NCBI RefSeq assembly: GCF_036607905.1
Contig: NZ_CP144555.1
Location: forward strand, 1,612,001-1,676,000
Source: Streptomyces sp. SCSIO 75703
Lineage (GTDB): Bacteria > Actinomycetota > Actinomycetes > Streptomycetales > Streptomycetaceae
Length of the DNA stretch: 64,000 bases
Direction of reading: 5' to 3'
The notes beneath the pieces are model-generated. The model was not told the DNA's origin, ran no database searches, and saw only the letters and a program-made list of their open reading frames with translations. This document shows, one piece after another, positions 50,867 to 59,295 of this stretch. How positions within the stretch are numbered: the first letter of the stretch is position 1; the number at the start of each line of letters is the position of its first letter. The translations under genes were made by a program, and so were the position numbers.

Positions 50867-51607
50867 TCAGCGTGTACGGCCGGGCGGGCGCGGGGCGGGG
50901 GACTTGGTGACCTGAGCCGGACGGCTGGTGGTGGCTGTCGGGCGGACCGGTGGGAGTGGGCCGGCCTCGCCGGTGAGGCGGTCGTTGCACCACTTCAGGG
51001 CCTCACCGGCCGTGTCGAAGCCGCCCTCGCGCAGGGTGTGCGTCCACGTCTCGGTATCGACTTCCTCGACCACCACGCGGAAGGGGCTGGGGGCTTGCTC
51101 GTCCCGTGGCCGCAGTACCACGACGATGACCATGTCGTTGGGGTCGTCGCTGGTGTAGGAGTAGCCCATGGCGTAACGGTCGCCGTCGCCGACGAGGCGT
51201 CGCTCCAGTGCTCGCGTAGCCTCGTCCGCCGGTGGTGGTCCCAGCTCGGGGTCGAGGCCGATGGCGTCGTGCGGGCAGCCGCGGTGTATGAGCCACGACT
51301 GCGCTATCGCGGGCAGCGGCAGCGGAGCGTGCTCGTAGCTGAAGGTGCGGTTCTCGTAGTCCCGTTGCAGATGCACGGCGAGCACCTGGGGCATGCCGGG
51401 GTGTCCCCAGGTGGCGGTGCGGTCGAACAGCACGTAGTAGCTGTTCGGGCCATCGTGGTGTTCGGCGAGGGGGACGAGCATGTCCTCGTGGACGGCGACC
51501 TTGCGGTAGAAGTCGAGGTGCCTCTCCTCGTCGGCATTGAGGTCGTCCAACTCGAAGTCGACGTGAAGGATGATCTTCGAGGTCGGCGCCGGTTCGGTGG
51601 GGGTCAA
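50867..51607 (-). CDS. Unknown protein
   Basis: 246 aa, not recognised. Two alpha/beta-like halves: residues 10-90 (KIILHVDFELDDLNADEERH, YYVLFDRTATWGHPGMPQVL) and 150-220 (MVIVVVLRPRDEQAPSPFRV, EEVDTETWTHTLREGGFDTA, GEALKWCNDRLTG), with a Pro-rich C-terminal tail. The last block has the WxxxLREGGFdTaGEALkW look of small regulatory domains but I cannot name it. Lies 21 bp after the gene at 51628, same operon. Confidence 0.55.
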   Translation of the reverse strand: MTPTEPAPTSKIILHVDFELDDLNADEERHLDFYRKVAVHEDMLVPLAEHHDGPNSYYVLFDRTATWGHPGMPQVLAVHLQRDYENRTFSYEHAPLPLPAIAQSWLIHRGCPHDAIGLDPELGPPPADEATRALERRLVGDGDRYAMGYSYTSDDPNDMVIVVVLRPRDEQAPSPFRVVVEEVDTETWTHTLREGGFDTAGEALKWCNDRLTGEAGPLPPVRPTATTSRPAQVTKSPAPRPPGRTR

Positions 51608-51627
51608 CAGGAGCCTTTCGGTGGAGT

Positions 51628-52326
51628 TCAGCGCCGCTTCGCGGGAGTGGACGGCGAGGCGCTGGGGCGAGCCGGGCTCGTCGGCGGATGCGTCGTGGGA
51701 GTCCGGCGGGCGTCGAGCAGTGCGGCTCGTCCGGCGTCGGTGAGGAAGACGGGCTGGCCGGCGTGCACAGGGTGGCTGGTGTCCCGGACGATCAGGCCGG
51801 CGCGTTCCAGCTGCTGCATCTGGGGATAGGGGATGCGGATGCCGGAGGAGGCGGTCACGGAGACGCGGCCGGTCAGGAGGTGTTCGTGGAGCTTGGCACC
51901 GCCGGCGATGGCGAGCAGTGCCGCCCGGTCATCGGTCGAAAGCGGTGGTGCGTCGGGCGTCGGCGCTGCGGTGGCGGCCTCGATGGGCTCCAGGGCAGCA
52001 AGCACCTCTTGGACGGCGGCGTCGCGCGCCTCGGTGGCTACCTCCAGCTGGTCCACGGTGCGGTCGATGCGTACGAAGAGAGCGCCGTCGACAGGGAACT
52101 CACCGGTCGTGAGCCGGTTGAGCAGTTTGAGGTAGAAGGTGACGCCGATCTGGGCGTTGGTCAGCGTGCGGTGCCGATCGACCAGCTGGGCGTGTGGTTC
52201 GTCGAGGGCGCCGCGGTCGCGGTAGGTCCACAGGGTGTCGATGTCGTGGCCGGTGACCGCTTCGAGGCGGTGGTCGAGCTGCGTGACCGCACGCCGGGCG
52301 GGTGTCGGCGCAGGTTGACGGGGCAT
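51628..52326 (-). CDS. Unknown protein with winged-helix-like C terminus
   Basis: 232 aa. The N-terminal half is helical (VTQLDHRLEAVTGHDIDTLW, IGVTFYLKLLNRLTTGEFPV). Residues 145-205 resemble a winged helix (DRAALLAIAGGAKLHEHLLT, IRIPYPQMQQLERAGLIVRD, PVFLTDAGRAALLDA), as found in proteins that read DNA or regulate phage and plasmid functions. The tail is Pro/Ser-rich. No firm family. In an operon with the RelE-like gene upstream. Confidence 0.55.
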   Translation of the reverse strand: MPRQPAPTPARRAVTQLDHRLEAVTGHDIDTLWTYRDRGALDEPHAQLVDRHRTLTNAQIGVTFYLKLLNRLTTGEFPVDGALFVRIDRTVDQLEVATEARDAAVQEVLAALEPIEAATAAPTPDAPPLSTDDRAALLAIAGGAKLHEHLLTGRVSVTASSGIRIPYPQMQQLERAGLIVRDTSHPVHAGQPVFLTDAGRAALLDARRTPTTHPPTSPARPSASPSTPAKRR

Positions 52327-52344
52327 GGGCGACGCTCCGTGCGT

Positions 52345-52830
52345 TCAGCGGGTGGGATGGTGCGCGGGGTTGAGGGCGGGACGGGGCAGACCCGGCAGTG
52401 CGGCAGGCGGCGGACCGGGCCGGGGCACGGAAGCACGGGTGGTCAGCTGCGGGGAACGCGAGCGGGCCGCGTGCGTCCGAGCGCTCAGCGGCCGGCGGGT
52501 CATCCCCAGGCGGCGGCCGACCTCGTCGTAGACGTCGTTGCCCGCACGCGGCCGGATCGCGACGACGTGAATCTCGTTGGGGTGGGCGGATTCCGCGGGC
52601 GCCGGGCGGACGCCGTAGACGACGCGCCAGTCCTTGCGGCGGTCCACGAACAGCTTCCGGTACCCCTCCAAGTCGCCGTCGAGGCGCAGGCCGGAGCGCT
52701 GCGCGTTCACCACTTCCTGCAGGTAGGCGAGGGTGAGGTCGCGGATCTCGCTGGGGGCCTGTAGGAGATCGGTCAGCGCGCGAGGGTCGAAGCTCAGGGC
52801 GAAGGCGGGCTCTCCCATTCCCGCGCTCAT
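52345..52830 (-). CDS. RelE/ParE-like toxin-fold protein
   Basis: 161 aa. Residues 10-90 follow the RelE/ParE order: AFALSFDPRALTDLLQAPSE, then YRKLFVDRRKDWRVVYGVRP, IHVVAIRPRAGNDVYDEVGR. These toxins cleave mRNA at the ribosome or poison gyrase. No antitoxin gene of the usual kind is adjacent; the DUF4913 gene overlaps its start, and the winged-helix-like gene follows it. A Pro/Arg-rich tail of 60 residues is atypical. It may therefore be a non-toxic relative. Confidence 0.65.
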   Translation of the reverse strand: MSAGMGEPAFALSFDPRALTDLLQAPSEIRDLTLAYLQEVVNAQRSGLRLDGDLEGYRKLFVDRRKDWRVVYGVRPAPAESAHPNEIHVVAIRPRAGNDVYDEVGRRLGMTRRPLSARTHAARSRSPQLTTRASVPRPGPPPAALPGLPRPALNPAHHPTR

Positions 52831-53477
52831 GGCGCCGGCTCATCCTGCTCGGTGGTACCGGCGCCATCCGCCGTGGCCGCCGTCTCGGTGCGCACGGACG
52901 GCGGCGGGCCGGGCAGGAGACGGTGCGCGGGCCGGTCGGGAGAGGTCATGCAGGCCGACAGCGGTCCGCCCGGCGCGCGAATTGCGGCGACGGCATGGGT
53001 GAGGAAGTCGCGGTGCCACACGAACAGTCCGGAGAGCCCGGCTTCGGGGTCCTTGTGCTGCTGGTAGGCGAGCCACAGGGCGTGGAGCCAGGCCACGACG
53101 TCGTCGTGTTCCTGCCACCGTAGGCACCAGGGTGCCGCGGTGGTGACCTCTGCCCCGTAGACAGGGAGGAAGAAGTCGTCGACCCAGTCCGAGAGGGCGT
53201 CGAGTTCGTCTTCCCGTTCCTCCCCGTCGAGTTCCAGGATCGGGCGGGGTTCCGGCGGAGCGGCGGCTGGAGGCCCGCCGAGTCCCGGCATGCCGAACGC
53301 GGCGAACGGTGACCCGCTCGGCGCCGGCGCGGATGCGAGGTGGTCGAGCTGCTGGGCCTGCTGCGCCGACTGCTCCATGAGCCGCCGCACGCTCGCCTCG
53401 ATTCCCTCCAGCTGCGGATCCGGAATGCGAACCGGCTCCAACTCGCCATCGCCGGAGTGCTTTGCGGTTTCGGACAT
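52827..53477 (-). CDS. DUF4913 domain protein
   Basis: 216 aa. The DUF4913 core is at residues 95-175: LDALSDWVDDFFLPVYGAEV, APWCLRWQEHDDVVAWLHAL, WLAYQQHKDPEAGLSGLFVW, then HRDFLTHAVAAI. The family occurs almost only on actinobacterial conjugative elements near transfer genes and has no known function. The N-terminal part includes a coiled helix (EGIEASVRRLMEQSAQQAQQ). AGGAGG precedes the ATG on the minus strand; the stop overlaps the RelE-like start. Confidence 0.8.
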   Translation of the reverse strand: MSETAKHSGDGELEPVRIPDPQLEGIEASVRRLMEQSAQQAQQLDHLASAPAPSGSPFAAFGMPGLGGPPAAAPPEPRPILELDGEEREDELDALSDWVDDFFLPVYGAEVTTAAPWCLRWQEHDDVVAWLHALWLAYQQHKDPEAGLSGLFVWHRDFLTHAVAAIRAPGGPLSACMTSPDRPAHRLLPGPPPSVRTETAATADGAGTTEQDEPAP

Positions 53478-53628
53478 TGAAAGTTCGGCCTCCTACGAGA
53501 CACGGGATAAGGGAAGGGCGAAAGCGTCCTGCACGGACCGGGCAGCGAAATCACACGTCCGCTCCGGCGGTGCTCCGCCGGCGGCTCAGCAGGGAGCCGG
53601 TTGCGTTGGCGGCAGGAGGGGGCCCGGA

Positions 53629-54381
53629 TCAGACGGCGAGAACCACGTCGTTGGTGAGGGTTGCGCAGATCGTCTCGGTGAGCCGGTCGGCCGCGATCGA
53701 CGCGTAGTGCTCGGTCTTCTCCACGCCGATGAAGTCCCGGCCTTCCAGCAGTGCGGCGACGCCCGTGGAGCCGGAGCCGGCGCAGAAGTCGAGGACTGTG
53801 CCGCCTTCGGGGCTGATCTTGACCAGCTCGCGCATCACCTCGACCGGCTTCTGCGTGATGTGCTGGCGCTTGGACCCTGAGGGCTGTGAAGCCGAGTACA
53901 TACCCGGCAGGTAGACCGGGTTCCGGGAGCCGTCGATTGGCCCCTTGGACGCCCAGACGATGAATTCGCAGTTCTGGGTGAACCGGCCCTTTTGGGGCCT
54001 TGCCTGCGGCTTGTGCCAGGCCAGCACACCGCGCCACAGCCATCCGGCGGCCTGAATGGCGTCTGTCGTCGTGGGGAGTTGACGCCAGTCGGTGAACAGC
54101 AGCGCGGTCCCGCCGGTCTTCGTCAGCCGGTGGGCCTCGGTCATGATTTGCGTCAGCCAGAACGAGTAGGACCGCTGGTCCATGTTGTCGCCGGTGAAGT
54201 CGGCAAGGTCGTTCTTCGCATCGGCGGAGGTGTACTTCTGCTTCGCGGAGCGGGTGGTGCGCTCCTTCGCAGTCCGGCCACCGCTGTTGTACGGCGGGTC
54301 GGTGATGACGGAGTCGACGCAGCCGTCCGGGAGACCGGAGAGAACGGCCAGAGCGTCGCCCTGATGCAGGGAAAAAGGCAA
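53629..54381 (-). CDS. DNA methyltransferase (N6A/N4C type)
   Basis: 250 aa. Amino-methyltransferase with motif IV TDPPYNSG near residue 30 before motif I VLDFCAGSGSTGVAALLEG near 215, the beta-class order. The intervening PVEVMRELVKIS helix and target-recognition region are normal. No restriction endonuclease gene is nearby, so this is probably an orphan enzyme protecting the element from host restriction. TTG 54381 is the chosen start because the motif SLHQGDALAVL follows at once; no strong ribosome site is visible, and upstream in-frame sequence lacks motifs. Confidence 0.8.
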   Translation of the reverse strand: MPFSLHQGDALAVLSGLPDGCVDSVITDPPYNSGGRTAKERTTRSAKQKYTSADAKNDLADFTGDNMDQRSYSFWLTQIMTEAHRLTKTGGTALLFTDWRQLPTTTDAIQAAGWLWRGVLAWHKPQARPQKGRFTQNCEFIVWASKGPIDGSRNPVYLPGMYSASQPSGSKRQHITQKPVEVMRELVKISPEGGTVLDFCAGSGSTGVAALLEGRDFIGVEKTEHYASIAADRLTETICATLTNDVVLAV

Positions 54382-54841
54382 AGAGGAACCCCAATTCGGG
54401 TGCGGAAACGCGGAGGGAAACCCCCGCCTCGCACAGGAGTCCTCGCGGGCCGGAAACGGGCATGCAAGAGCCCATGGCCACAGGCGGAGGAAGGCGAGGG
54501 GGGAGTCCAAAAACTGTAGAGCCGAATCCGCCGACGACCAAGAAGTGCCGTGCTCAGGTGCCGGTTTCCGGCACCTCACGCCGCAATTTTTGGTCAACCG
54601 CCGATCCGCGCCTACTGTTTTTGAACCGCCCGGCGCACACCGCCGCTGGCTACTCCCCTGCCACACCTCACGGAGGTACCCCCCTGCCCCGGCACACCTA
54701 GCCCACGGCGCGGCCACACACGGAGCGAGCGGCAACTCGCCCCGCGCCGGCCCGTCTCCGATCGCCCACCCGGCCGCTGCGCCCTTCCACCACGCCTCGC
54801 GCACGCGACACGCCGGACACCGCACCCTCAAGGAGCCGTTC
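54382..54841. other. Divergent control region of methyltransferase and transfer operon
   Basis: 460 bases with no gene I can support. It holds the large dyad at 54509-54622 and must contain the promoters for the methyltransferase (leftward) and the transfer operon (rightward). AAGGAG at 54830 is the ribosome site of the leader peptide at 54842. Confidence 0.5.
54509..54622. repeat. Large nested dyad element
   Basis: Three pairs of arms share one centre near 54566: AAAAACTGTAG (54509-54519) with CTACTGTTTTT (54612-54622), one mismatch; GACCAAGAA (54536-54544) with TTTTTGGTC (54587-54595), one mismatch; AGGTGCCGG (54556-54564) with CCGGCACCT (54568-54576), perfect. Possible roles are a regulator operator, a transfer or replication origin, or an attenuator. 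Confidence 0.7.
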
Positions 54842-54904
54842 ATGACGTCTCGCTACCCATCCATGCCCGAACCCGCTGACCGGCGAGCGGTCCGCTCAGG
54901 TTGA
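54842..54904 (+). CDS. 20-residue leader peptide coupled to NlpC/P60 gene
   Basis: A 20-codon ORF (MTSRYPSMPEPADRRAVRSG) with AAGGAG at ideal spacing before its ATG. Its TGA overlaps the TTG of the hydrolase gene (TTGA), which has no ribosome site of its own. The arrangement implies that ribosomes finishing this peptide re-initiate at the TTG. The peptide itself has no motif and may only serve coupling. Confidence 0.6.
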   Translation: MTSRYPSMPEPADRRAVRSG

Positions 54905-56034
54905 AGGGGCTCGCCGCTGGCATCGGCGTCGTCTTCCTCTCCCCGATCCTGCTCGCCGGCGCCAGCATGATGCTGGCTTCCTCCGCCGATGCCGTGCAGA
55001 GCAGCGGCTCCTTCAGCGACTGCCTGAGCGACATCGACAGCGACAAGGTCGCCGAGCAGGTAACCAAGATCCTCGACGGCGCCTCCGGCAAAGACGTGCA
55101 CGTCGAGGGCTTGGACCTGCCCGCCGAGCAGGTCCCGAATGCCCAGACGATCGTGGCCGCCGGCCTCTCCCTCGACGTCCCCAAGAAGGGACAGATCATC
55201 GCGCTCGCCACGGCGATGCAGGAGAGCCGGCTGCGCAACCTCAACTACGGCGACCGCGACTCCCTCGGCCTCTTCCAGCAGCGTCCCTCCCAGGGCTGGG
55301 GCAGCTCCCAGCAGATCCGTGATCCGGTCTACGCCTCCGAGCAGTTCTACAAGCACTTGCTCAAGGTGGACGGCTGGCAGCAGATGACCGTCACCCAGGC
55401 TGCCCAAGCCGTGCAGAAGTCCGGTCTTCCGGACGCGTATGCGCAGTGGGAAAGCCTGGCCACCGCGCTGCAGAGCGCCATCGCCAAGACCTTCCCCGGC
55501 GCAGGCGATGACGCGGACGGCAAGGACACGAACCAGGGCGAGAAGCCCTCGACCAGCACGACCGGCTGTGCGCCGGGCCAGGACGGGTCAGGCTTCGGCC
55601 GCATCCCCGAAGGGAGCGTCCCCAAGGGCTACTCGATCCCCAAGGACGCCGACCCGAAGGCCCGAACGGCCATCGAGTGGGCGATGCACCAACTCGGCAC
55701 GCTCTACCAGTGGGGCGGATCCTGCACGAACGCGCACGGCCCCGACCCCATGGGCCGCTGCGACTGCTCCAGCCTGATGCAGCAGGCGTACGCCCATGCC
55801 GGCATCACGCTCACCCGCACCACGTTCACGCAGGTCAACGAGGGCAAGGCGGTCTCGCCCGCTCGCCTCAAGCCCGGCGACCTGATCTTCAGCCGCGGCA
55901 GCGCCGCACGGCCTGAGCACGTCGGCATGTACATGGGCGAGGGCCTCGTGATCGAGGCGCCGCGCACCACCAAACCGGTCCGGATCACCCCGATCAAGGA
56001 CTGGGACATTCTCGCCGTCCGCCGCGTCCTCTGA
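54901..56034 (+). CDS. Transglycosylase-like plus NlpC/P60 peptidoglycan hydrolase
   Basis: 377 aa. The N-terminal membrane helix (GLAAGIGVVFLSPILLAGAS) leads to a lysozyme-like domain (QIIALATAMQESRLRNLNYG, RDSLGLFQQRPSQGWGSSQQ) and then a C40 peptidase (WAMHQLGTLYQWGGSC, catalytic Cys in GRCDCSSLMQQAYAHAG, His in RPEHVGMYMGEGLVIEAPRT). Such two-domain hydrolases open the wall for conjugative machinery, like VirB1. TTG 54901 is the start, overlapping the leader stop. First functional gene of the transfer operon. Confidence 0.87.
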   Translation: MKGLAAGIGVVFLSPILLAGASMMLASSADAVQSSGSFSDCLSDIDSDKVAEQVTKILDGASGKDVHVEGLDLPAEQVPNAQTIVAAGLSLDVPKKGQIIALATAMQESRLRNLNYGDRDSLGLFQQRPSQGWGSSQQIRDPVYASEQFYKHLLKVDGWQQMTVTQAAQAVQKSGLPDAYAQWESLATALQSAIAKTFPGAGDDADGKDTNQGEKPSTSTTGCAPGQDGSGFGRIPEGSVPKGYSIPKDADPKARTAIEWAMHQLGTLYQWGGSCTNAHGPDPMGRCDCSSLMQQAYAHAGITLTRTTFTQVNEGKAVSPARLKPGDLIFSRGSAARPEHVGMYMGEGLVIEAPRTTKPVRITPIKDWDILAVRRVL

Positions 56035-56210
56035 TCCCGGTCAGACCGTAGGCCCGTGAGCCGCCATCGCCGCGATACCTCGCCAGTGGTCTGCCCGATA
56101 GCCGGGCTCGGAGGCCGACCCCCTCCGCGATGGCCGTCTCGCCCGACGAACCGCCCAGCAGGACGAGTCGAACGGCCCACCTTCTATCTCCCTGCCCCCG
56201 GAGCATCCAC

Positions 56211-56576
56211 GTGACAATCCCCTCCCGCGTCCGGCGTGCCCTCGCCGCCAGCTCGATCGGCCTCGCTGTTGCCGCCGGCGGCCTGGCCAGCGCCTCCACA
56301 GCCCAGGCGCACGACACGGGCCACACGACGATCTCGTGCAAGGCGGACAAGGTCCACAAGGATCCTTCGAAGAAGTCCGCCGTCGTGGGCATCGCCTACC
56401 GGCACGACAAGGTCGCCTATAACCAGTTCGCGTACAAGCGCGCAGAGAAGACCTGGTACACCCGCGGTGCGGTGACCCGGAAGTCCGACGGCAAGAAGAT
56501 CCGCGGCTACATGATCTACGACTGCGCCAACCCGTACGCGTTGAACCCGGCACCGAAGCCGCCGATTCCGAAGTAG
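56211..56576 (+). CDS. Secreted SH3-like protein of the transfer operon
   Basis: 121 aa. GTG 56211 starts a twin-Arg-poor signal peptide (RVRRALAASSIGLAVAAGGL, cleavage about AQA-HD). The rest is a single SH3-like domain (ISCKADKVHKDPSKKSAVVG, IAYRHDKVAYNQFAYKRAEK, TWYTRGAVTRKSDGKKIRGY) with Cys in SCKAD and YDCANP that could pair. It is rich in Lys. Distantly similar in layout to 50366-50719. It may bind the wall at the transfer site. CCGGAG precedes the GTG. Confidence 0.72.
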   Translation: MTIPSRVRRALAASSIGLAVAAGGLASASTAQAHDTGHTTISCKADKVHKDPSKKSAVVGIAYRHDKVAYNQFAYKRAEKTWYTRGAVTRKSDGKKIRGYMIYDCANPYALNPAPKPPIPK

Positions 56577-56790
56577 CGCGCCCCGGCAGCCCTCCCTGGC
56601 CCCGAGCAGAAAAGGCTGCTTCGAAGCCGTGCCCCGGCCCGAGGAGTGGGCTCTCCTCGCCTCTGCCCGACGCAGGTCGGGGCAAGCCGCCGCCGCGGCC
56701 AATTTCGCGCCCCGGGCGCACGTCCCCCTCCGCTTCGCTTTTCCCGCCGGCCCTCACCTGGCCCGCGTATGCAAGGAGCCTGCCACGCCT

Positions 56791-57105
56791 ATGTCCGTCC
56801 CTCTCGCAGACCGCGTCATCCAGCTCGCCTACGACCCAGGTATCTCGCCCAAGGGCGGCGGGTTGCCTGGCCTCGCCGTGCTGAAGAACGTGGTCAACAG
56901 CATCAACATGTTCGGGATCATCGCCGTCGTCGGCGCCCTCGCCGTCTCGCTCGGCGTATGGGCCTGGGGCCACCACACCGGTGGTCACCAGGCCGAGGCC
57001 AACGGGAAGAAGGGCGCCGTCGTCGCCGCCGGCGCCGCCCTCGGTCTGGGTGCCGCGAACGGCATCGTGGCCTTCTTCTCCGGCCTGGGATCGCAGGTCC
57101 ACTGA
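56791..57105 (+). CDS. DUF6112 family pilin-like protein
   Basis: 104 aa. Two membrane helices (MFGIIAVVGALAVSLGVWAW and KGAVVAAGAALGLGAANGIV) are joined by a short polar loop, as in VirB2/TrbC-type pilins, but there is no cleavable signal. The N-terminal part PLADRVIQLAYDPGISPKGG is typical of DUF6112 proteins from actinomycete transfer operons. The stop codon overlaps the ATG of the next gene by one base. Probably a pore or pilus component at the membrane. Confidence 0.75.
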   Translation: MSVPLADRVIQLAYDPGISPKGGGLPGLAVLKNVVNSINMFGIIAVVGALAVSLGVWAWGHHTGGHQAEANGKKGAVVAAGAALGLGAANGIVAFFSGLGSQVH

Positions 57106-57797
57106 TGCGGAAACGCTTCCCCGCCTCTTCGCTGTCCTCGTACGGCTCGGGCTGGTCGACGAACCGACGCATCGCGATCGGCGCCACCATTGTCGCCGTC
57201 CTGCTCGCCCTCGCCGGGGTCGTTGCCCTGCTGACCGACGGTGGCAACGGCCACCAGACTCCCGATGCCGCGCCACCGGCTCCCACGGGCAGCCCGTCCC
57301 AATCCGAGGCTGCTCCCAAGCCTTCCTCCGGGTACGGGTCGGTACCCAAGCCTCCGCAGATCGCCGAACCGGTCGCCTACGCCAAGGCAGCGGCTCAGAT
57401 GCTGTGGTCCTACGACACCCGCGACACCAGCCGCGACCAGCAGCTCGCCGGCATGCGTGCCTGGATGACCACTGAGACCAAGTACGCCGACTGGGCCTCG
57501 GTCGCCGGGCAGGTGCCCGACCCGGTGCTGTGGTCGCGGATGGCCGACCAGGACCAGCACGCCACCGCCCACGTCACCGAGGGCCACTACCCCGGTGCGT
57601 TCAAGCAGGCGTTGGCCGAGGATCCGTCCGCGATAACCGAGGCGTACGTCTACGTAGTCACCGTCAACGGCAAGCAGACCCTCAGCTGGAAGAAGGGCGG
57701 TGGCGGCACCGAGGAACGGGCCGTGACCCTCGCCGTCCAGTGCCGCCCAAACCACGACTGCACCCTGGCCGCTATCGCCCCCAGTGTCACGCAGTGA
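57105..57797 (+). CDS. VirB8/TcpC-like transfer protein
   Basis: 230 aa. One membrane helix (RIAIGATIVAVLLALAGVVA) follows a short cytoplasmic tail, then a Pro/Ser linker and an exported alpha/beta domain (AYAKAAAQMLWSYDTRDTSR, DQQLAGMRAWMTTETKYADW, YVYVVTVNGKQTLSWKKGGG) that reads like the NTF2-like fold of VirB8/TcpC. In type IV systems this protein nucleates the channel. ATG 57105 overlaps the previous stop. The assignment rests on topology and position more than on sequence identity. Confidence 0.65.
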   Translation: MRKRFPASSLSSYGSGWSTNRRIAIGATIVAVLLALAGVVALLTDGGNGHQTPDAAPPAPTGSPSQSEAAPKPSSGYGSVPKPPQIAEPVAYAKAAAQMLWSYDTRDTSRDQQLAGMRAWMTTETKYADWASVAGQVPDPVLWSRMADQDQHATAHVTEGHYPGAFKQALAEDPSAITEAYVYVVTVNGKQTLSWKKGGGGTEERAVTLAVQCRPNHDCTLAAIAPSVTQ

Positions 57798-57833
57798 CCC
57801 GCACCTGAGACAAGAAAGGAGGCGTAACTCCCC

Positions 57834-59213
57834 GTGGGTTTCTGCGACATCCCCCTGGCCGACAAGCTGTGCGCTGTCGGCGACGCCGTCGATTTCGCCT
57901 CGGACCCCGGCAAGGCCATCGGTGACTGGATGGCGAAGTCTGCCGGTGAACTGGCAGCCGCATCCGCCGATCTGGCCGCCGAGGCGGTCAACACCACCAC
58001 GAAGGTGGACCTCAACGCCGGATGGTTCCGCGACAACTACGAGATGTTGCTGCCACTGGGCCTGGTCCTGCTGGTCGCCACCTTCTGCGCACAGCTCGTC
58101 CGAGCCGCCATCCGACGCGACGGACAAGCACTGACACAAGCATTCACCGGCACCATGAGCGGCGTCCTGTTCGCCTTCTGCGCCATCGCCCTGACCACAG
58201 TCGCCATCGAAGTAGTCGACGCGCTCTCCGACGGACTGTTCCACGCCGCGCAACTGGACATCGCCTCCGCCGTACGGCGCATCGTGAAGGTCAACCAGAT
58301 CCCCGGTCTGGCCGGCCTCGGCTGGCTGGTGGCGGTCGTCGCCGGTCTGGGTGCCGCCATCGGCGCCGTCCTGTACTGGTGCGTGATGATGGTCCGCAAG
58401 GTCGGCATCCTCGTCATGGTCACCCTCGCCGTCTTCGCCTCCGCCGGCGGAGGCTGGGAGGTCGCCCGACGTTGGCGCAAGGGCTGGATCGAAGCCACCG
58501 CCACCCTCGTCGTTTCCAAGCTCCTGATGACCGTCATCTTCGTCCTCGGTATCGCCGCAATGGGCAAGACGGAAGCCAATGACGGCATCGCCGCGCTCGC
58601 CGACGTCATGTCCGGCATCGTGATCATGGTCCTGGTGCTGTTGTGTCCGTACGCGGTCTTCAAGTTCGTGCACTGGGCAGCCGACGGCACCGACGGCGAG
58701 TCCATCCACCGTGCCGGTGGCACCGGGGCCCAGATCGCCAAGGCCCACGCCGAGAAGGCCGCCCGCAAGGTCGCCGCAGCCGCGGCCACCGCCGGAACCG
58801 GTGGCGCCGCAGCCGGAGCAGGTGGCGCTGCCGCCATGGGGAGTGCCGCACCGCAAGGCCCCGACGGCGGCGGATTCCCCGGCGACGTCGCCACCGACCC
58901 GACCGGCGGCGGCGAAGACAAGGACGGTTCGCAGGGCGGTGGTACGGGAGGCTCGCCCGGCGGCGGCCCCGTCAAGTCCGGCCTGGAGAAGACCGTCCAG
59001 CCCGCGCCGACCAGTGTGTCCGACGACACCAGTGGCCAGGTTGGAGGCAGCCCGGGTCCAGGCGGATCCGGCGCGAATGCCGCGTCCGGCCAGGGCGGCG
59101 GGTGGCAGGCCACTCCGCCGACGACACCGCCTCCGCAGGGAGCACCCCCGTCCTCCGGCTCACAGGGCGCCGCGTCGAGCGGGTCGGCTCCGCCGCCGCC
59201 GACCGGCCTCTGA
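57834..59213 (+). CDS. VirB6/TrbL-like multi-pass transfer protein
   Basis: 459 aa. Five or six membrane helices (LLPLGLVLLVATFCAQLV, MSGVLFAFCAIALTTVAIEV, LGWLVAVVAGLGAAIGAVLY, VGILVMVTLAVFASAGGGWE, LLMTVIFVLGIAAMG, MSGIVIMVLVLLCPYAVFKF) end at about residue 285. The rest is a Gly/Ala/Pro-rich soluble tail typical of TrbL relatives in Gram-positive transfer systems. A near-perfect AAAGGAGG precedes GTG 57834. It should form the inner channel of the type IV machine. Confidence 0.8.
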   Translation: MGFCDIPLADKLCAVGDAVDFASDPGKAIGDWMAKSAGELAAASADLAAEAVNTTTKVDLNAGWFRDNYEMLLPLGLVLLVATFCAQLVRAAIRRDGQALTQAFTGTMSGVLFAFCAIALTTVAIEVVDALSDGLFHAAQLDIASAVRRIVKVNQIPGLAGLGWLVAVVAGLGAAIGAVLYWCVMMVRKVGILVMVTLAVFASAGGGWEVARRWRKGWIEATATLVVSKLLMTVIFVLGIAAMGKTEANDGIAALADVMSGIVIMVLVLLCPYAVFKFVHWAADGTDGESIHRAGGTGAQIAKAHAEKAARKVAAAAATAGTGGAAAGAGGAAAMGSAAPQGPDGGGFPGDVATDPTGGGEDKDGSQGGGTGGSPGGGPVKSGLEKTVQPAPTSVSDDTSGQVGGSPGPGGSGANAASGQGGGWQATPPTTPPPQGAPPSSGSQGAASSGSAPPPPTGL

Positions 59214-59295
59214 CCCCTGCCCGACTCCCGAGGGCGGAACGCGCACACCACCTCCCGCCCCCGGACTCCACCCGCGCCTCCAGGACCCGCCCCTC

